A stretch of DNA of 64,000 nt from Flavobacterium odoriferum (GTDB lineage: Bacteria > Bacteroidota > Bacteroidia > Flavobacteriales > Flavobacteriaceae). Of this stretch, positions 34,148 through 43,642 are shown one piece after another. The notes under the pieces are model-generated. The model saw nothing but the letters and a program-made list of their open reading frames with translations, searched no databases and was not told the origin of the DNA. The first letter of the stretch is position 1. Every line of letters starts with the position of its first letter. Both the position numbers and the translations under genes were made by a program. The stretch covers positions 62,001 through 126,000 of the forward strand of contig NZ_JAMKFA010000005.1 of assembly GCF_025499515.1 (NCBI RefSeq), written 5' to 3'.

Positions 34148-35458
34148 ATGAAAACTATAGATAGTATTCCAACATCAAAAATTCAGAGAGCATCCAAACT
34201 GATTCAAACTGGAGCAAAAGTTGGTGTAAATTACATTAAATATTATGGTGATAAAATCACCAAAACAGAAGCCGAAGCCAAAGAAAATCTAAACATTAAC
34301 AATGCTTCTGACATTTACGACGGTTTAAAACAAATGAAAGGAAGCGCTTTGAAAGTAGCGCAAATGCTAAGCATGGACAAAAGTATTTTACCTCGTGCTT
34401 ATGTAGAGAAATTTTCATTAGCTCAATTTTCGGTTCCACCGTTATCGCCACCATTGGTAAACAAAACCTTTAAAAACTATTTTGGCAAACAGCCAAACGA
34501 AATATTTGACACTTTTAACGCCACTTCAATAAACGCTGCGAGCATTGGTCAAGTGCACCAAGCGAGCAAGGATGGGAAAAGTCTTGCTGTGAAAATTCAA
34601 TATCCTGGAGTGGCAGAAAGTATTAGTTCTGATTTGGCGATGGTAAAGCCAATTGCGATTAAAATGTTCAATATTAAAGGAAAAGATTCGGATAAATATT
34701 TCAAAGAAGTTGAAGATAAATTGATTGAAGAAACCAATTACATCAACGAAGTTAAACAAAGCATTGAAATGGCTGAAGCTTGTGCCACTATTCCTAATTT
34801 AATTTTTCCAAAGTATTATCCTGAATGGTCATCTGAAAAAATTATCACAATGGATTGGATGACAGGCGAACATTTGTCAGAATTCACCGCTCACAATACC
34901 GATGCTGAAAAATCGAATATTTTAGGACAAACGCTTTGGGATTTTTATATGTTTCAAATGCATAATTTAAGAAAAGTCCACGCAGATCCGCATCCAGGAA
35001 ACTTCTTAATTACTAAAGATACCAAATTAATCGCATTAGATTTTGGTTGTATTAAAGAAGTTCCGAATGATTTTTATGTTCCTTATTTTGAATTGGCGAA
35101 GAAAGAAAATTTAGCTAATCCAGAATTTTTCAAATCAAAATTATACGAATTAGAAATATTAAGAACAGACGATTCTAAAGAAGAAACTGAGTTTTTCACT
35201 GCGATGTTTCACGAATTATTAAGCTTATTCGCAAGACCTTTTCATGTAGAAGAATTTGATTTTTCTGATGATGAATTTTTTGGACAAATTGCCGATTTAG
35301 GCGAACGCTATTCAAAAAGCACAGAATTAAGAAATATGAATGGAAATCGAGGTTCCAAACATTTCATTTACATCAACAGAACATTCTTTGGTTTATACAA
35401 TTTAATGCACGATTTAAAAGCTAAAAATGTAAAAATCAACAACTTTATAAAATATTAA
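34148..35458 (+). CDS. ABC1/AarF/UbiB family atypical kinase
   Basis: 436 residues. ADCK-family landmarks are present in order: MKGSALKVAQMLSMD (KxGQ helix, here K69-V-A-Q72), the Ala-rich loop NAASIGQVHQAS, AVKIQYPG with the ATP-site Lys, VHADPHPGNFLI (catalytic loop) and IALDFGC (DFG). In other bacteria UbiB supports ubiquinone synthesis; flavobacteria use menaquinone, so the role here is unclear. The Gly of KxGQ, which restrains protein-kinase activity in ADCK3, is Ala. Confidence 0.88.
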   Translation: MKTIDSIPTSKIQRASKLIQTGAKVGVNYIKYYGDKITKTEAEAKENLNINNASDIYDGLKQMKGSALKVAQMLSMDKSILPRAYVEKFSLAQFSVPPLSPPLVNKTFKNYFGKQPNEIFDTFNATSINAASIGQVHQASKDGKSLAVKIQYPGVAESISSDLAMVKPIAIKMFNIKGKDSDKYFKEVEDKLIEETNYINEVKQSIEMAEACATIPNLIFPKYYPEWSSEKIITMDWMTGEHLSEFTAHNTDAEKSNILGQTLWDFYMFQMHNLRKVHADPHPGNFLITKDTKLIALDFGCIKEVPNDFYVPYFELAKKENLANPEFFKSKLYELEILRTDDSKEETEFFTAMFHELLSLFARPFHVEEFDFSDDEFFGQIADLGERYSKSTELRNMNGNRGSKHFIYINRTFFGLYNLMHDLKAKNVKINNFIKY

Positions 35459-35479
35459 TTTTGCTCCAAGTTTACTTAA

Positions 35480-35515
35480 AATCCCTAACTAAACCATAAT
35501 GTTAGGGATTTTTTA
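35480..35515 (+). terminator. Terminator of the AarF-like gene
   Basis: AATCCCTAAC (35480-35489) pairs with GTTAGGGATT (35501-35510), followed by TTTT. Confidence 0.9.
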
Positions 35516-35588
35516 TGTTTTATATTTTAAAGTTGGTAACAAATACAACAACTGTTCGTCTTATTTATAAATCAAAAAACGAACAAAC

Positions 35589-36485
35589 TTGGAAACCATT
35601 TTAAAAATCACCAATCTTAATAAGATTTTCAATAAACATTTGCACGCAGTTAAAAACGTGTCTTTTGAAATCAAAAAAGGAAATGTTTACGGAATTCTTG
35701 GACCCAACGGCTCTGGAAAATCAACCACTTTAGGAATAGTATTAAACGTTGTCAATAAAACTTCAGGCGATTTTGAATGGTTTGGAGGGAAATCAAACAC
35801 TCATGATGCACTAAAAAAAGTAGGTGCTATTATTGAACGACCAAATTTTTATCCGTACATGACTGCCAAAGAAAATTTGGAATTGGTATGTAAAATCAAA
35901 GGAACTTCACTTTCAAAAGTAGACGAGAAATTAGAATTGGTTGGACTTTTAGAACGAAAAAACGATAAATTCAGAACGTATTCACTTGGTATGAAACAAC
36001 GTTTAGCGATTGCTTCTGCCCTACTAAATGATCCAGAAATTTTAATTTTAGATGAACCAACAAACGGTTTAGATCCTCAAGGAATTAGACAAATTAGAGA
36101 TATTATCCGAATTATCGCTTCGCAAGGAACCACTATTTTATTGGCTTCGCATTTGTTAGATGAAGTTGAAAAAGTATGTAGTCATGTGGTTGTTTTGCGT
36201 AAAGGTGAAATGTTATATCAAGGTTCGGTTCATGATATGATTGAAAACAATAGCTTTTTCGAGTTAAAATCAGACGATAAAGAGCAACTTAAATTGGCAC
36301 TTCAAAATCATCCTTCAATTGAAAAAATAGAGGAAGAAGAAGGAAAAGTATTGGTTTATTTAAAACAAGATATTGCTGCCAAAGATTTAAACTCGTATCT
36401 GTTTGAACAAAAAATTGTTTTAGAACATCTTGTTAAAAGAAAAAACAGCTTAGAAGAACAATTTTTAGAATTAACCAAAAACTAA
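35589..36485 (+). CDS. ABC transporter ATP-binding protein
   Basis: 298 residues, started at TTG 35589 (METILKITNLNKIF): no in-frame ATG lies near, and this TTG is not part of a -7 box, so it is probably a genuine non-ATG start. Walker A is GPNGSGKST, the ABC signature is YSLGMKQRLAIA and Walker B is ILILDEPTNGLDP. The C-terminal 80 residues are typical of type-2 export ATPases. It is followed after 7 bp by its permease. Confidence 0.92.
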   Translation: METILKITNLNKIFNKHLHAVKNVSFEIKKGNVYGILGPNGSGKSTTLGIVLNVVNKTSGDFEWFGGKSNTHDALKKVGAIIERPNFYPYMTAKENLELVCKIKGTSLSKVDEKLELVGLLERKNDKFRTYSLGMKQRLAIASALLNDPEILILDEPTNGLDPQGIRQIRDIIRIIASQGTTILLASHLLDEVEKVCSHVVVLRKGEMLYQGSVHDMIENNSFFELKSDDKEQLKLALQNHPSIEKIEEEEGKVLVYLKQDIAAKDLNSYLFEQKIVLEHLVKRKNSLEEQFLELTKN

Positions 36486-36492
36486 CACAATC

Positions 36493-37344
36493 ATGAAAAG
36501 ATTATTATCTATAGAATTTCAAAAAATTTGGAAAAACAAAGCCAGTCGTGTATTACTTCTTGCTTATTTTGTTTTATTAAGCTCAATTGCTTTAGTTGCA
36601 TCAATCAAATTTAGTTTTGGAACTTTCGAAATTAGAATTGCTGACCAAGGAATTTTTAATTTCCCATACATTTGGCATTTTAATACATTTGTAGCTGCAT
36701 TATTCAAAATATTCTTAGCGGTAGTTATCGTTTCAATGATGGCAAACGAATACACTTATGGTACTTTAAAACAAAATTTAATTGACGGATTGAGTAAAAA
36801 AGAATTTATCTATTCTAAGTTTCTTGTCGTAGGTTCTTTTGCATTAGCCTCTACGCTTTTTGTATTTATCATGTCCTTAATTTTAGGGTATTCATTTTCT
36901 TCATATACTGAATTATCAATTGTATTTACAGATTTAGAATATTTATTAGCCTTTTTTATTAAACTTTTTGCCTTTTTCTCTTTCTGTTTGTTCTTGGGAA
37001 TTTTAGTAAAACGAAGTGCTTTTGCTCTTGGTTTTTTAACCTTATGGTTTATTGCTGAACAAATAATTTATTGGATTGTAAAATTTGTAATTTTAAGTGG
37101 CGACGATAAACATAAAAATTTTGGAGATACAATGATAAAATATTTCCCAATGGAATCTATGTGGAATTTAAGCAAAGAACCTGTTACTAGATTTAATGCT
37201 GTTAAAACTATAGAAAATGCAATGGGAGGAGCACAAAATATTAAAGATTACGGCGTACATTTTTCCGAAGTTAGCATTGTTTTAGTCTGGACATTTATAT
37301 TTATTTTAACATCATATTACATCTTAAAAAAGAGAGATTTATAG
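36493..37344 (+). CDS. ABC-2 type permease
   Basis: 283 residues with six membrane segments (about 18-38, 62-84, 110-135, 150-170, 178-196, 258-278). The start MKRLLSIEFQKIWKNKASRVLLLAYF and the segment MMANEYTYGTLKQNLIDGLSKKEF are typical of ABC-2 exporters. It works with the ATPase encoded just upstream. The substrate is not evident; the T9SS protein gene downstream has its own promoter across the permease stop. Confidence 0.88.
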   Translation: MKRLLSIEFQKIWKNKASRVLLLAYFVLLSSIALVASIKFSFGTFEIRIADQGIFNFPYIWHFNTFVAALFKIFLAVVIVSMMANEYTYGTLKQNLIDGLSKKEFIYSKFLVVGSFALASTLFVFIMSLILGYSFSSYTELSIVFTDLEYLLAFFIKLFAFFSFCLFLGILVKRSAFALGFLTLWFIAEQIIYWIVKFVILSGDDKHKNFGDTMIKYFPMESMWNLSKEPVTRFNAVKTIENAMGGAQNIKDYGVHFSEVSIVLVWTFIFILTSYYILKKRDL

Positions 37345-37352
37345 TATCTTTG
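37345..37352 (+). promoter_or_regulatory. -7 element of the T9SS type B protein gene
   Basis: TATCTTTG begins right after the permease stop and ends 8 bp before the next ATG, so the transcript would have almost no leader. Confidence 0.5.
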
Positions 37353-37360
37353 CCGATGCT

Positions 37361-39373
37361 ATGATTACAATAAAAAATACCCTTAAAATTGTACTTTTCG
37401 GATTGTTTTTTCAGTTCGGAAATGCGCAATATATTACAGTTGATGAAAGCTATACTCCTCAAGATTTAGTTGAAGATATCTTAATAAATAGTCCATGTGC
37501 TAATGTATTCAATGTTAGTGTTTCGGGCGGAAATTTTGCTTCAGGTGAAAAAAGTTATGGTTTTTTTGACGCTACTGGTACTGGATTTCCTTTTGAAAAC
37601 GGAATTATACTTTCTACTGGAAAAATTAATAATTCCCCTGGTCCAAATTCATATCTTTCAGATGATGGCGGAAGCATGGGTTGGAATGGTGATCCCGATT
37701 TGAATCAGGCTTTAGGTTTAAGTAATTCATTCAATGCTACCATTTTAGAATTTGATTTTATCCCACTTGGAAATCATATTAGTTTTGATTATATCTTTTC
37801 ATCTGAACAATATCTATCAAGTCCAACATCAGGACAATGCAATTTTACTGATGGTTTTGCATTTTTATTAAAAGAAGCAAGTGCTACTACATATGATAAT
37901 TTAGCTGTAATTCCAGGTACAAATATACCAGTAAAAGTAAATACCGTTCGTGGTCCTGGCACAATTTGTCCACCAGCAAATGCTACCTATTTTGATGCAT
38001 TTAACGATGATAATCACCCAACAAATTACAACGGACAAACAGTGGTTTTAACAGCTCAAGCCGATGTAATTCCAGGTCAAACTTATCATATAAAATTAGT
38101 AATTGCAGACGAAGGAAATTATAGATACGATTCGGCAATATTTCTTGGAGGTGGTAGTTTTAATTTTGGAATAGATATTGGTGATGATCGTTTAATAGCA
38201 GATGGAAATCCACTATGTCCAAGCGAAACTTTAGTTGTTGATGCTACTCAAACCGGAGCAACAGGCTATCAATGGTTTCAAAATGATATTGCTTTGATAG
38301 GTGAAACAAATTCAACTTACACTGTAATTTCTGAAGGCGAATATTCCGTTAAAATAAATTATGGAACTTTATGCCAAACTACTGGAAATATTACAATTGA
38401 ATATGCAACCGACTTAATCGTAAACGAGGATACATTCTATTTATGTGATGCTGATGATAATCAAGACGGAATAATGACATTTGATTTATCTACTATTACA
38501 CCTGATTTATTTACAAACTTACCTTCAAGTTACACTGTTTCATTTTTTGAATCTACTTCAAGTACCATTGCTTTACCAACAATTTACACAAATACAACTG
38601 CCTATAATCAACCTGTTTTTGCAAGAATAATGAATATTCAAGGTTGTTATTCTGATTATCCTGTAAATTTAGTCATAAAAACTTTTAACGAAATAGTTAC
38701 AGACGAAGAAGTAGGTTTGTGCGAAACCAGTTCTATTATTCTAAATGCTGGTTCAGGATTTTCAAGCTATACTTGGAATACAACTCCAGTAGAAACTACA
38801 CAATCTATTACGGTTGACACACCTGGAACCTATATTGTTACGCTAACAAATTCAAATAATTGTTCAAAAACCAAAACATTTACCGTTACAACATCAGGAA
38901 TTGCTACTATTAACGACGTTATAATTAATGATTTTTCAGATAATAATACAATAACAGTTGATTATTCTGGATTAGGTGTTTATGAGTTTTCATTAGATGG
39001 TACAAATTATCAAAGTTCAGCTATTTTCAACAATCTGAATGAAGGAGAATACACTGTTTTCGTTAGAGATACCAAGGGCTGTGGTGAAGTTTCAAAAACA
39101 TTTTACATCTTAGATTATCCAAAATTTTTCACTCCAAATGGAGATGGAACAAACGATTTTTGGCGAATTAAAAACTTAAACAAGCGCAATTTGCAAAATA
39201 GTACCATTGATATTTTTGACAGATATGGCAAATTAGTCTTCCAAATAAATCCAAGAAATCAAGTTTGGGACGGAAATTTCAACGGTTATGCACTACCTAG
39301 TTCAGATTATTGGTTTGTAATTCAATTGACCGATGGGAAAATAGTAAAAGGGCATTTTACTCTAAAACGTTAG
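37361..39373 (+). CDS. Secreted protein with choice-of-anchor L domain and T9SS type B sorting domain
   Basis: 670 residues. A signal peptide (1-23, ending GNAQ) is followed by a choice-of-anchor L domain (about 35-270; GIILSTGKI, FDYIFSSEQYL, DGFAFLL), two PKD/Ig-like modules (about 280-350, 440-500) and a gliding-motility-associated CHU_C domain (about 583-670) that starts KFFTPNGDGTNDFW and ends GHFTLKR. The CHU_C domain directs export through the type IX secretion system. It is probably a surface adhesin; ligand unknown. Confidence 0.92.
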   Translation: MITIKNTLKIVLFGLFFQFGNAQYITVDESYTPQDLVEDILINSPCANVFNVSVSGGNFASGEKSYGFFDATGTGFPFENGIILSTGKINNSPGPNSYLSDDGGSMGWNGDPDLNQALGLSNSFNATILEFDFIPLGNHISFDYIFSSEQYLSSPTSGQCNFTDGFAFLLKEASATTYDNLAVIPGTNIPVKVNTVRGPGTICPPANATYFDAFNDDNHPTNYNGQTVVLTAQADVIPGQTYHIKLVIADEGNYRYDSAIFLGGGSFNFGIDIGDDRLIADGNPLCPSETLVVDATQTGATGYQWFQNDIALIGETNSTYTVISEGEYSVKINYGTLCQTTGNITIEYATDLIVNEDTFYLCDADDNQDGIMTFDLSTITPDLFTNLPSSYTVSFFESTSSTIALPTIYTNTTAYNQPVFARIMNIQGCYSDYPVNLVIKTFNEIVTDEEVGLCETSSIILNAGSGFSSYTWNTTPVETTQSITVDTPGTYIVTLTNSNNCSKTKTFTVTTSGIATINDVIINDFSDNNTITVDYSGLGVYEFSLDGTNYQSSAIFNNLNEGEYTVFVRDTKGCGEVSKTFYILDYPKFFTPNGDGTNDFWRIKNLNKRNLQNSTIDIFDRYGKLVFQINPRNQVWDGNFNGYALPSSDYWFVIQLTDGKIVKGHFTLKR

Positions 39374-39417
39374 GCATAATTATTGCACAATAGCTTACAA
39401 AATAATATATTCGCAGT

Positions 39418-40428
39418 ATGATGCAAGTACACGAAATTGAAGCTATAAAAATACTATTAGCTACTCCAAAAAAAATTACCATAATTCCACATAGAAACCC
39501 AGATGGCGATGCTATGGGTTCAACTTTAGGGTTATATCATATATTAAAACAATTACAACATGATGTTGTTGTGATTGCTCCTAACGAATTTCCAGATTTT
39601 TTAGCTTGGTTACCCGAAAGTGAAAAAGTATTGATTTTTGAACGAAGTTTTGATAAATGTAAATCCATTTTAGAAAAATCAGAAGTAATTTTTACATTAG
39701 ATTTTAATGCTTTGCATAGAACTGGTGACCAAATGGAAAACCTGCTAAAGACGCTAACTGCAACAAGTATTATGATTGATCATCATCAATCACCAGATGG
39801 TTATGCAACCTATACTTTTTCAGATACTGCTTATGGTTCTACTTGCCAAATGGTATATGATTTTATTTATCAGTTAGATTATGAAAATCTATTAAACAAA
39901 ACAGTTGCAACATGCTTGTATACTGGAATTGTAACCGATTCTGGCAGTTTCCGTTTTCCAAAAACTACGGGTGCAACACACAAATGTGTAGCCGATTTAA
40001 TCGAAAGAGGTATAAATAATAGTGAAATTCATAATTTACTTTTTGATAATTCAAGTTATAATCGCTTATTACTGCTTGGAAAAGCGCTTCAAAATTTAAA
40101 AATTTTAGATCAATACAAAACATCGTATATTACATTAAGTCAAGATGAGTTGAATGCATTTGGTCACCAAAAAGGTGATACCGAAGGTATTGTAAACTAT
40201 GGATTAAGTATAAAAGGAATTGATTTTACAGCAATTTTCATCGAACATAAAGAAGAAGGAATAATAAAAATATCATTCCGTTCGCAAGGTGATTTTGATG
40301 TGAATAAATTTGCCAGAAATCATTTTAATGGTGGCGGACACATTAATGCTGCTGGCGGAAAATCTTTTTTATCACTTAATGAAACGGTACAACAATTTAT
40401 TGCTATTTTAGCAATTGAAAAAAAATAA
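39418..40428 (+). CDS. DHH family phosphoesterase (NrnA-like)
   Basis: 336 residues. DHH landmarks are HRNPDGDAMGS (25-35), TLDFNALHRTGD, DHHQSPDGYA (Asp121-His122-His123), GIVTDSGSFR and the DHHA1 C-terminal GGGHINAAGG. This matches NrnA-type enzymes that degrade nanoRNA and/or pAp. First gene of the operon with gldI and two peptidyl-prolyl isomerase genes (gaps of 6, 2 and 5 bp). Confidence 0.93.
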   Translation: MMQVHEIEAIKILLATPKKITIIPHRNPDGDAMGSTLGLYHILKQLQHDVVVIAPNEFPDFLAWLPESEKVLIFERSFDKCKSILEKSEVIFTLDFNALHRTGDQMENLLKTLTATSIMIDHHQSPDGYATYTFSDTAYGSTCQMVYDFIYQLDYENLLNKTVATCLYTGIVTDSGSFRFPKTTGATHKCVADLIERGINNSEIHNLLFDNSSYNRLLLLGKALQNLKILDQYKTSYITLSQDELNAFGHQKGDTEGIVNYGLSIKGIDFTAIFIEHKEEGIIKISFRSQGDFDVNKFARNHFNGGGHINAAGGKSFLSLNETVQQFIAILAIEKK

Positions 40429-40434
40429 CTTCCA

Positions 40435-40998
40435 ATGAAAAAACTTACCTACATACTAATTGTCTTTATAATACTCACACTTACAAGCTGTTCTCAACAA
40501 CAAGAACAAGCTCGCAAACCAATATCACATACCTCTGGAACTTTTATTAAAGAATCCATAGAGCGTAATAAAATATTAGTTGCAAGCGAAGAGAAAACAA
40601 TTGATTCTTTGATTAAAAATGATACTTTAAAACAATATATAGCTTCAAGTAAAGGATATTGGTACAAATATGAAACTAAAATAGAAGAGCCAACTGCATT
40701 TCCTAAAAGAGGTGACATTGCTTTTTTTGATTACGAAATTAAAGATTTAAAAAGTCGTATAATTTATACCAAATTAGAAACAAAACCTCAAACTTACTAC
40801 GTTGACAAAGAAAACATAATGATGGGGTTGCGCGATGGTATTAAATTAATGAAAAAAGGCGAAACAATTACTTTTTTATTCCCTTCACATATGGCATACG
40901 GTTATCATGGTGATGACAAAAAAATTGGAACAAATGAGCCTTTAATTTGCACCGTAACTTTAAATGACATAAAATTAGACCCAAAACCAAAAAATTAA
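40435..40998 (+). CDS. gldI: Gliding motility lipoprotein GldI, FKBP-type peptidyl-prolyl isomerase
   Basis: 187 residues. A lipoprotein signal peptide ends at Cys19 (LTLTSC). The FKBP domain (about 85-180) has GDIAFFDYEI, MMGLRDGIKLMKKGETITFLFPSHMAYG and the C-terminal strand. It corresponds to F. johnsoniae GldI, a periplasmic folding lipoprotein needed for gliding. It lies in an operon with two further isomerases, consistent with folding of secreted proteins. Confidence 0.9.
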   Translation: MKKLTYILIVFIILTLTSCSQQQEQARKPISHTSGTFIKESIERNKILVASEEKTIDSLIKNDTLKQYIASSKGYWYKYETKIEEPTAFPKRGDIAFFDYEIKDLKSRIIYTKLETKPQTYYVDKENIMMGLRDGIKLMKKGETITFLFPSHMAYGYHGDDKKIGTNEPLICTVTLNDIKLDPKPKN

Positions 40999-41000
40999 TA

Positions 41001-42095
41001 ATGAAAAAAATGAAACCGATTTCAATTTTATTTTTAAGTTTAATAACCCTTTTTGCTTCATGCTCAAAGTCATATGACCAATTAAAAGAAGGAATTTATG
41101 CCGATATAGAAACTTCAAAAGGAAACATGATTGTAAAACTTGAATATCAAAAAGTACCCAACACCGTTGCAAACTTTATAACACTTACTGAAGGAAAAAA
41201 CCCTTTTGTAAGTGATGAATTCAAAAATAAACCATTTTATGATGGTTTAAAATTTCATAGAGTAATTGCAGATTTTATGATTCAAGGCGGTGATCCAAAT
41301 GGAGATGGTTCTGGAGGTCCAGGATATAAATTTAAAGATGAGTTTCATCCTGATTTAAAACATACAAAAGCTGGAATTCTTTCAATGGCAAATGCTGGTC
41401 CTGGAACAAACGGAAGTCAATTTTTTATAACACATAAAGAAACTCCTTGGTTAGACAACATGCATAGTGTTTTTGGAGAAGTAATTGAAGGCTTGGAAAT
41501 CATCAATGCAATTAAATCTGATGATGTAATTGAAAAAATTACAATTGTTAGAATTGGAAGCGACGCAAAAAAATTCGATGCTGTTAAAATTTTTAAAAGC
41601 TATTATTCAAAAGTAGCCAAAGAACAAAAGGAAACAGAAGAAAAAGCAAAAGTGCTAGCAGAAAGCAAAATAAAAGAAATCAATGATGTAAAAGTAAACG
41701 GTACCAAATCAAAATCAGGTTTAATCTATGAAATTATTACAACTGGTGATGGTAAAAAACCTACTGCAGGAAGCAAAATTTATATTAATTACACAGGGTT
41801 TTTAGAAAACGGCTTACAATTTGATACTACCATTGAAGAAAGTGCAAAACAATTTGGAACTTATAATCCAAACAAAGCCGCTCAAAACGGTTATGCCCCT
41901 TATCCAGCAGCTATGGGGAATTTACAATTTATTCCTGGTTTTGTTGAAGGTATCAATTTATTAAACTTTGGAGGAAAAGCTAAACTATATATTCCTTCAA
42001 ATTTAGCATATGGACCACAAGGTGCTGGAGGAATTATTCCGCCTAATGCAGACATCTATTTTGAAATTGAACTATTAGAAAATCCAACAAAATAA
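41001..42095 (+). CDS. Lipoprotein with cyclophilin and FKBP domains
   Basis: 364 residues. Lipoprotein signal (Cys21, FASC). The cyclophilin domain (about 30-195) has FHRVIADFMIQGGDPNG and MANAGPGTNGSQFFI; the FKBP domain (about 235-364) has YINYTGFLENGLQFD, then a 30-residue insert, FIPGFVEGINLL and YIPSNLAYGPQGAGG. The fusion of two isomerase folds on one lipoprotein is characteristic of flavobacteria. Paralogue of the next gene; the FKBP insert AAQNGYAPYPAAMGN distinguishes it. Confidence 0.92.
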   Translation: MKKMKPISILFLSLITLFASCSKSYDQLKEGIYADIETSKGNMIVKLEYQKVPNTVANFITLTEGKNPFVSDEFKNKPFYDGLKFHRVIADFMIQGGDPNGDGSGGPGYKFKDEFHPDLKHTKAGILSMANAGPGTNGSQFFITHKETPWLDNMHSVFGEVIEGLEIINAIKSDDVIEKITIVRIGSDAKKFDAVKIFKSYYSKVAKEQKETEEKAKVLAESKIKEINDVKVNGTKSKSGLIYEIITTGDGKKPTAGSKIYINYTGFLENGLQFDTTIEESAKQFGTYNPNKAAQNGYAPYPAAMGNLQFIPGFVEGINLLNFGGKAKLYIPSNLAYGPQGAGGIIPPNADIYFEIELLENPTK

Positions 42096-42100
42096 TCACA

Positions 42101-43111
42101 ATGAAAAACATACTTAAATCAGTAGCAATTGTACTAAGTTTTATTACTTTAGGATTTGCACAAGACAAAAAAAAAGACGGCATTTTTGCTGAAATAAATA
42201 CTACAAAAGGCAAAATTGTAGTTGAATTAGAATACAAGAAAACTCCAGTAACTGTAGCTAATTTCATTTCCTTAGCAGAAGGAAAAAACACTAAAGCAGA
42301 TGCAAAATTTAAAGGAAAACCATACTATAACGGATTAAAATTTCACCGTGTAATTGCTGATTTCATGATTCAAGGTGGTTGCCCTGATGGAACTGGAGCT
42401 AGTGGACCAGGTTATAAATTTGATGATGAAATTGTTGCCGATTTAAAACACTCAGGAAAAGGAATTTTGTCAATGGCAAATGCAGGACCTGCTACTAACG
42501 GAAGTCAATTTTTTATCACTCATAAAGCAACTCCTTGGTTAGATGGAAAACACACCGTTTTTGGACATGTAGTAAGTGGATTAGAAATTGTTGACAAAAT
42601 CGTACAAGATGATATAATTACATCTGTAAAAATTATTAGAACTGGAAAAGAAGCAAAAAAATTCAATGCTGAAAAAGTATTTGCAGACTATTTCATAAAT
42701 AAAGAAGCTGCTGAAAAATTGGCTGCTGAAAAGCAAAAGGAAGCTAAAGAAAAAGCTTTAAAAGAATTTGCTACTGCAGCAACTACTCCAAGTGGTCTAA
42801 AATACATTGTATTACAAGAAGGAACTGGAAACAAACCAGTTGCAACAAGTAATGTTAAAGTACATTACACTGGAATGTTTTTAGACGGAAAAGTATTTGA
42901 CAGCAGTGTACAAAGAGGTGAAACTATCGATTTTGGTTTGAACCAAGTAATCAAAGGTTGGACAGAGGGTGTTCAATTAATGAAAGAAGGAGCAAAATAC
43001 AAATTTTATATTCCATCTAATTTAGCTTATGGCGAAAGAGGTGCTGGTGGCGTTATTCCTCCAAATACTGATTTAATTTTCGAAGTTGAATTAATAAAGA
43101 TAAATCAATAA
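42101..43111 (+). CDS. Periplasmic protein with cyclophilin and FKBP domains
   Basis: 336 residues. Classical signal peptide (1-20, ending GFAQ) without a lipobox. Cyclophilin (about 27-190: FHRVIADFMIQGGCPDG, MANAGPATNGSQFFI) and FKBP (about 225-336: HYTGMFLDGKVFDSS, YIPSNLAYGERGAGG). It is a tandem duplicate of the preceding gene, but soluble rather than lipid-anchored. Last gene of the gldI operon, followed by a strong terminator. Confidence 0.93.
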   Translation: MKNILKSVAIVLSFITLGFAQDKKKDGIFAEINTTKGKIVVELEYKKTPVTVANFISLAEGKNTKADAKFKGKPYYNGLKFHRVIADFMIQGGCPDGTGASGPGYKFDDEIVADLKHSGKGILSMANAGPATNGSQFFITHKATPWLDGKHTVFGHVVSGLEIVDKIVQDDIITSVKIIRTGKEAKKFNAEKVFADYFINKEAAEKLAAEKQKEAKEKALKEFATAATTPSGLKYIVLQEGTGNKPVATSNVKVHYTGMFLDGKVFDSSVQRGETIDFGLNQVIKGWTEGVQLMKEGAKYKFYIPSNLAYGERGAGGVIPPNTDLIFEVELIKINQ

Positions 43112-43112
43112 T

Positions 43113-43147
43113 AAAAAAAGCCGCTAATTAAATTAGCGGCTTTTTTT
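43113..43147. terminator. Terminator after the gldI/PPIase operon
   Basis: AAAAAAAGCCGCTAATT (43113-43129) is fully complementary to 43131-43147. It ends with T7 and serves convergent genes on both strands. Confidence 0.92.
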
Positions 43148-43163
43148 ATTATACTTATTTAAA

Positions 43164-43595
43164 TTAGAATCTCCAGTCAAATTCGTCTTTATCACTAAAA
43201 ACGGCACCAACTTCAATCTTTACAATTTCGTTATAATCAACATGAACGAATAACCAATTTTCTTCGTTAAAGTAACTCATCATACCTTCTACTGTATCGG
43301 TTTCAAAAGACTTTACTTTATTCTTTTCTAAAACAGGAAAAACATCACTCCAATTCTTTCCAATTAAAGTCGTGTTGAACAACTTCACAACTGGATTTGT
43401 TGTTGTCATATAACCTAATTTGAATGCTTCTTCTTTGTAAAAAATTAAACGAAGTTTTCTAGCATTATACATAAAAACAACGTTTTCTTCCTCGTCTTTG
43501 TATTGTGTATCGGGTTTACCCAAAATTTTTGTAACATCTTGCTCTTTCATTCCGAAAAGCAAATTGTCAATTCCGTATTTCAATTTAATTTCCAT
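43164..43595 (-). CDS. Hypothetical protein, SmpA/OmlA-like pattern
   Basis: 143 residues without signal peptide. The segment LLFGMKEQDVTKILGKPDTQYKD resembles the start of SmpA/OmlA (BamE-like) modules, and the protein appears to be two such alpha-beta repeats. Since it is not exported, an outer-membrane role is unlikely. It is downstream of typA on the same strand but separated by a terminator. Function unknown. Confidence 0.6.
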   Translation of the reverse strand: MEIKLKYGIDNLLFGMKEQDVTKILGKPDTQYKDEEENVVFMYNARKLRLIFYKEEAFKLGYMTTTNPVVKLFNTTLIGKNWSDVFPVLEKNKVKSFETDTVEGMMSYFNEENWLFVHVDYNEIVKIEVGAVFSDKDEFDWRF

Positions 43596-43607
43596 TATTC
43601 TTTATGC

Positions 43608-43634
43608 TAAAAAATCCCGATTTTCATCGGGATT
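43608..43634 (-). terminator. Terminator of typA
   Basis: AATCCCGA (43613-43620) pairs with TCGGGATT (43627-43634). On the minus strand the stem is followed by TTTTT, just after the typA stop. Confidence 0.8.
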
Positions 43635-43642
43635 CAAATTAA

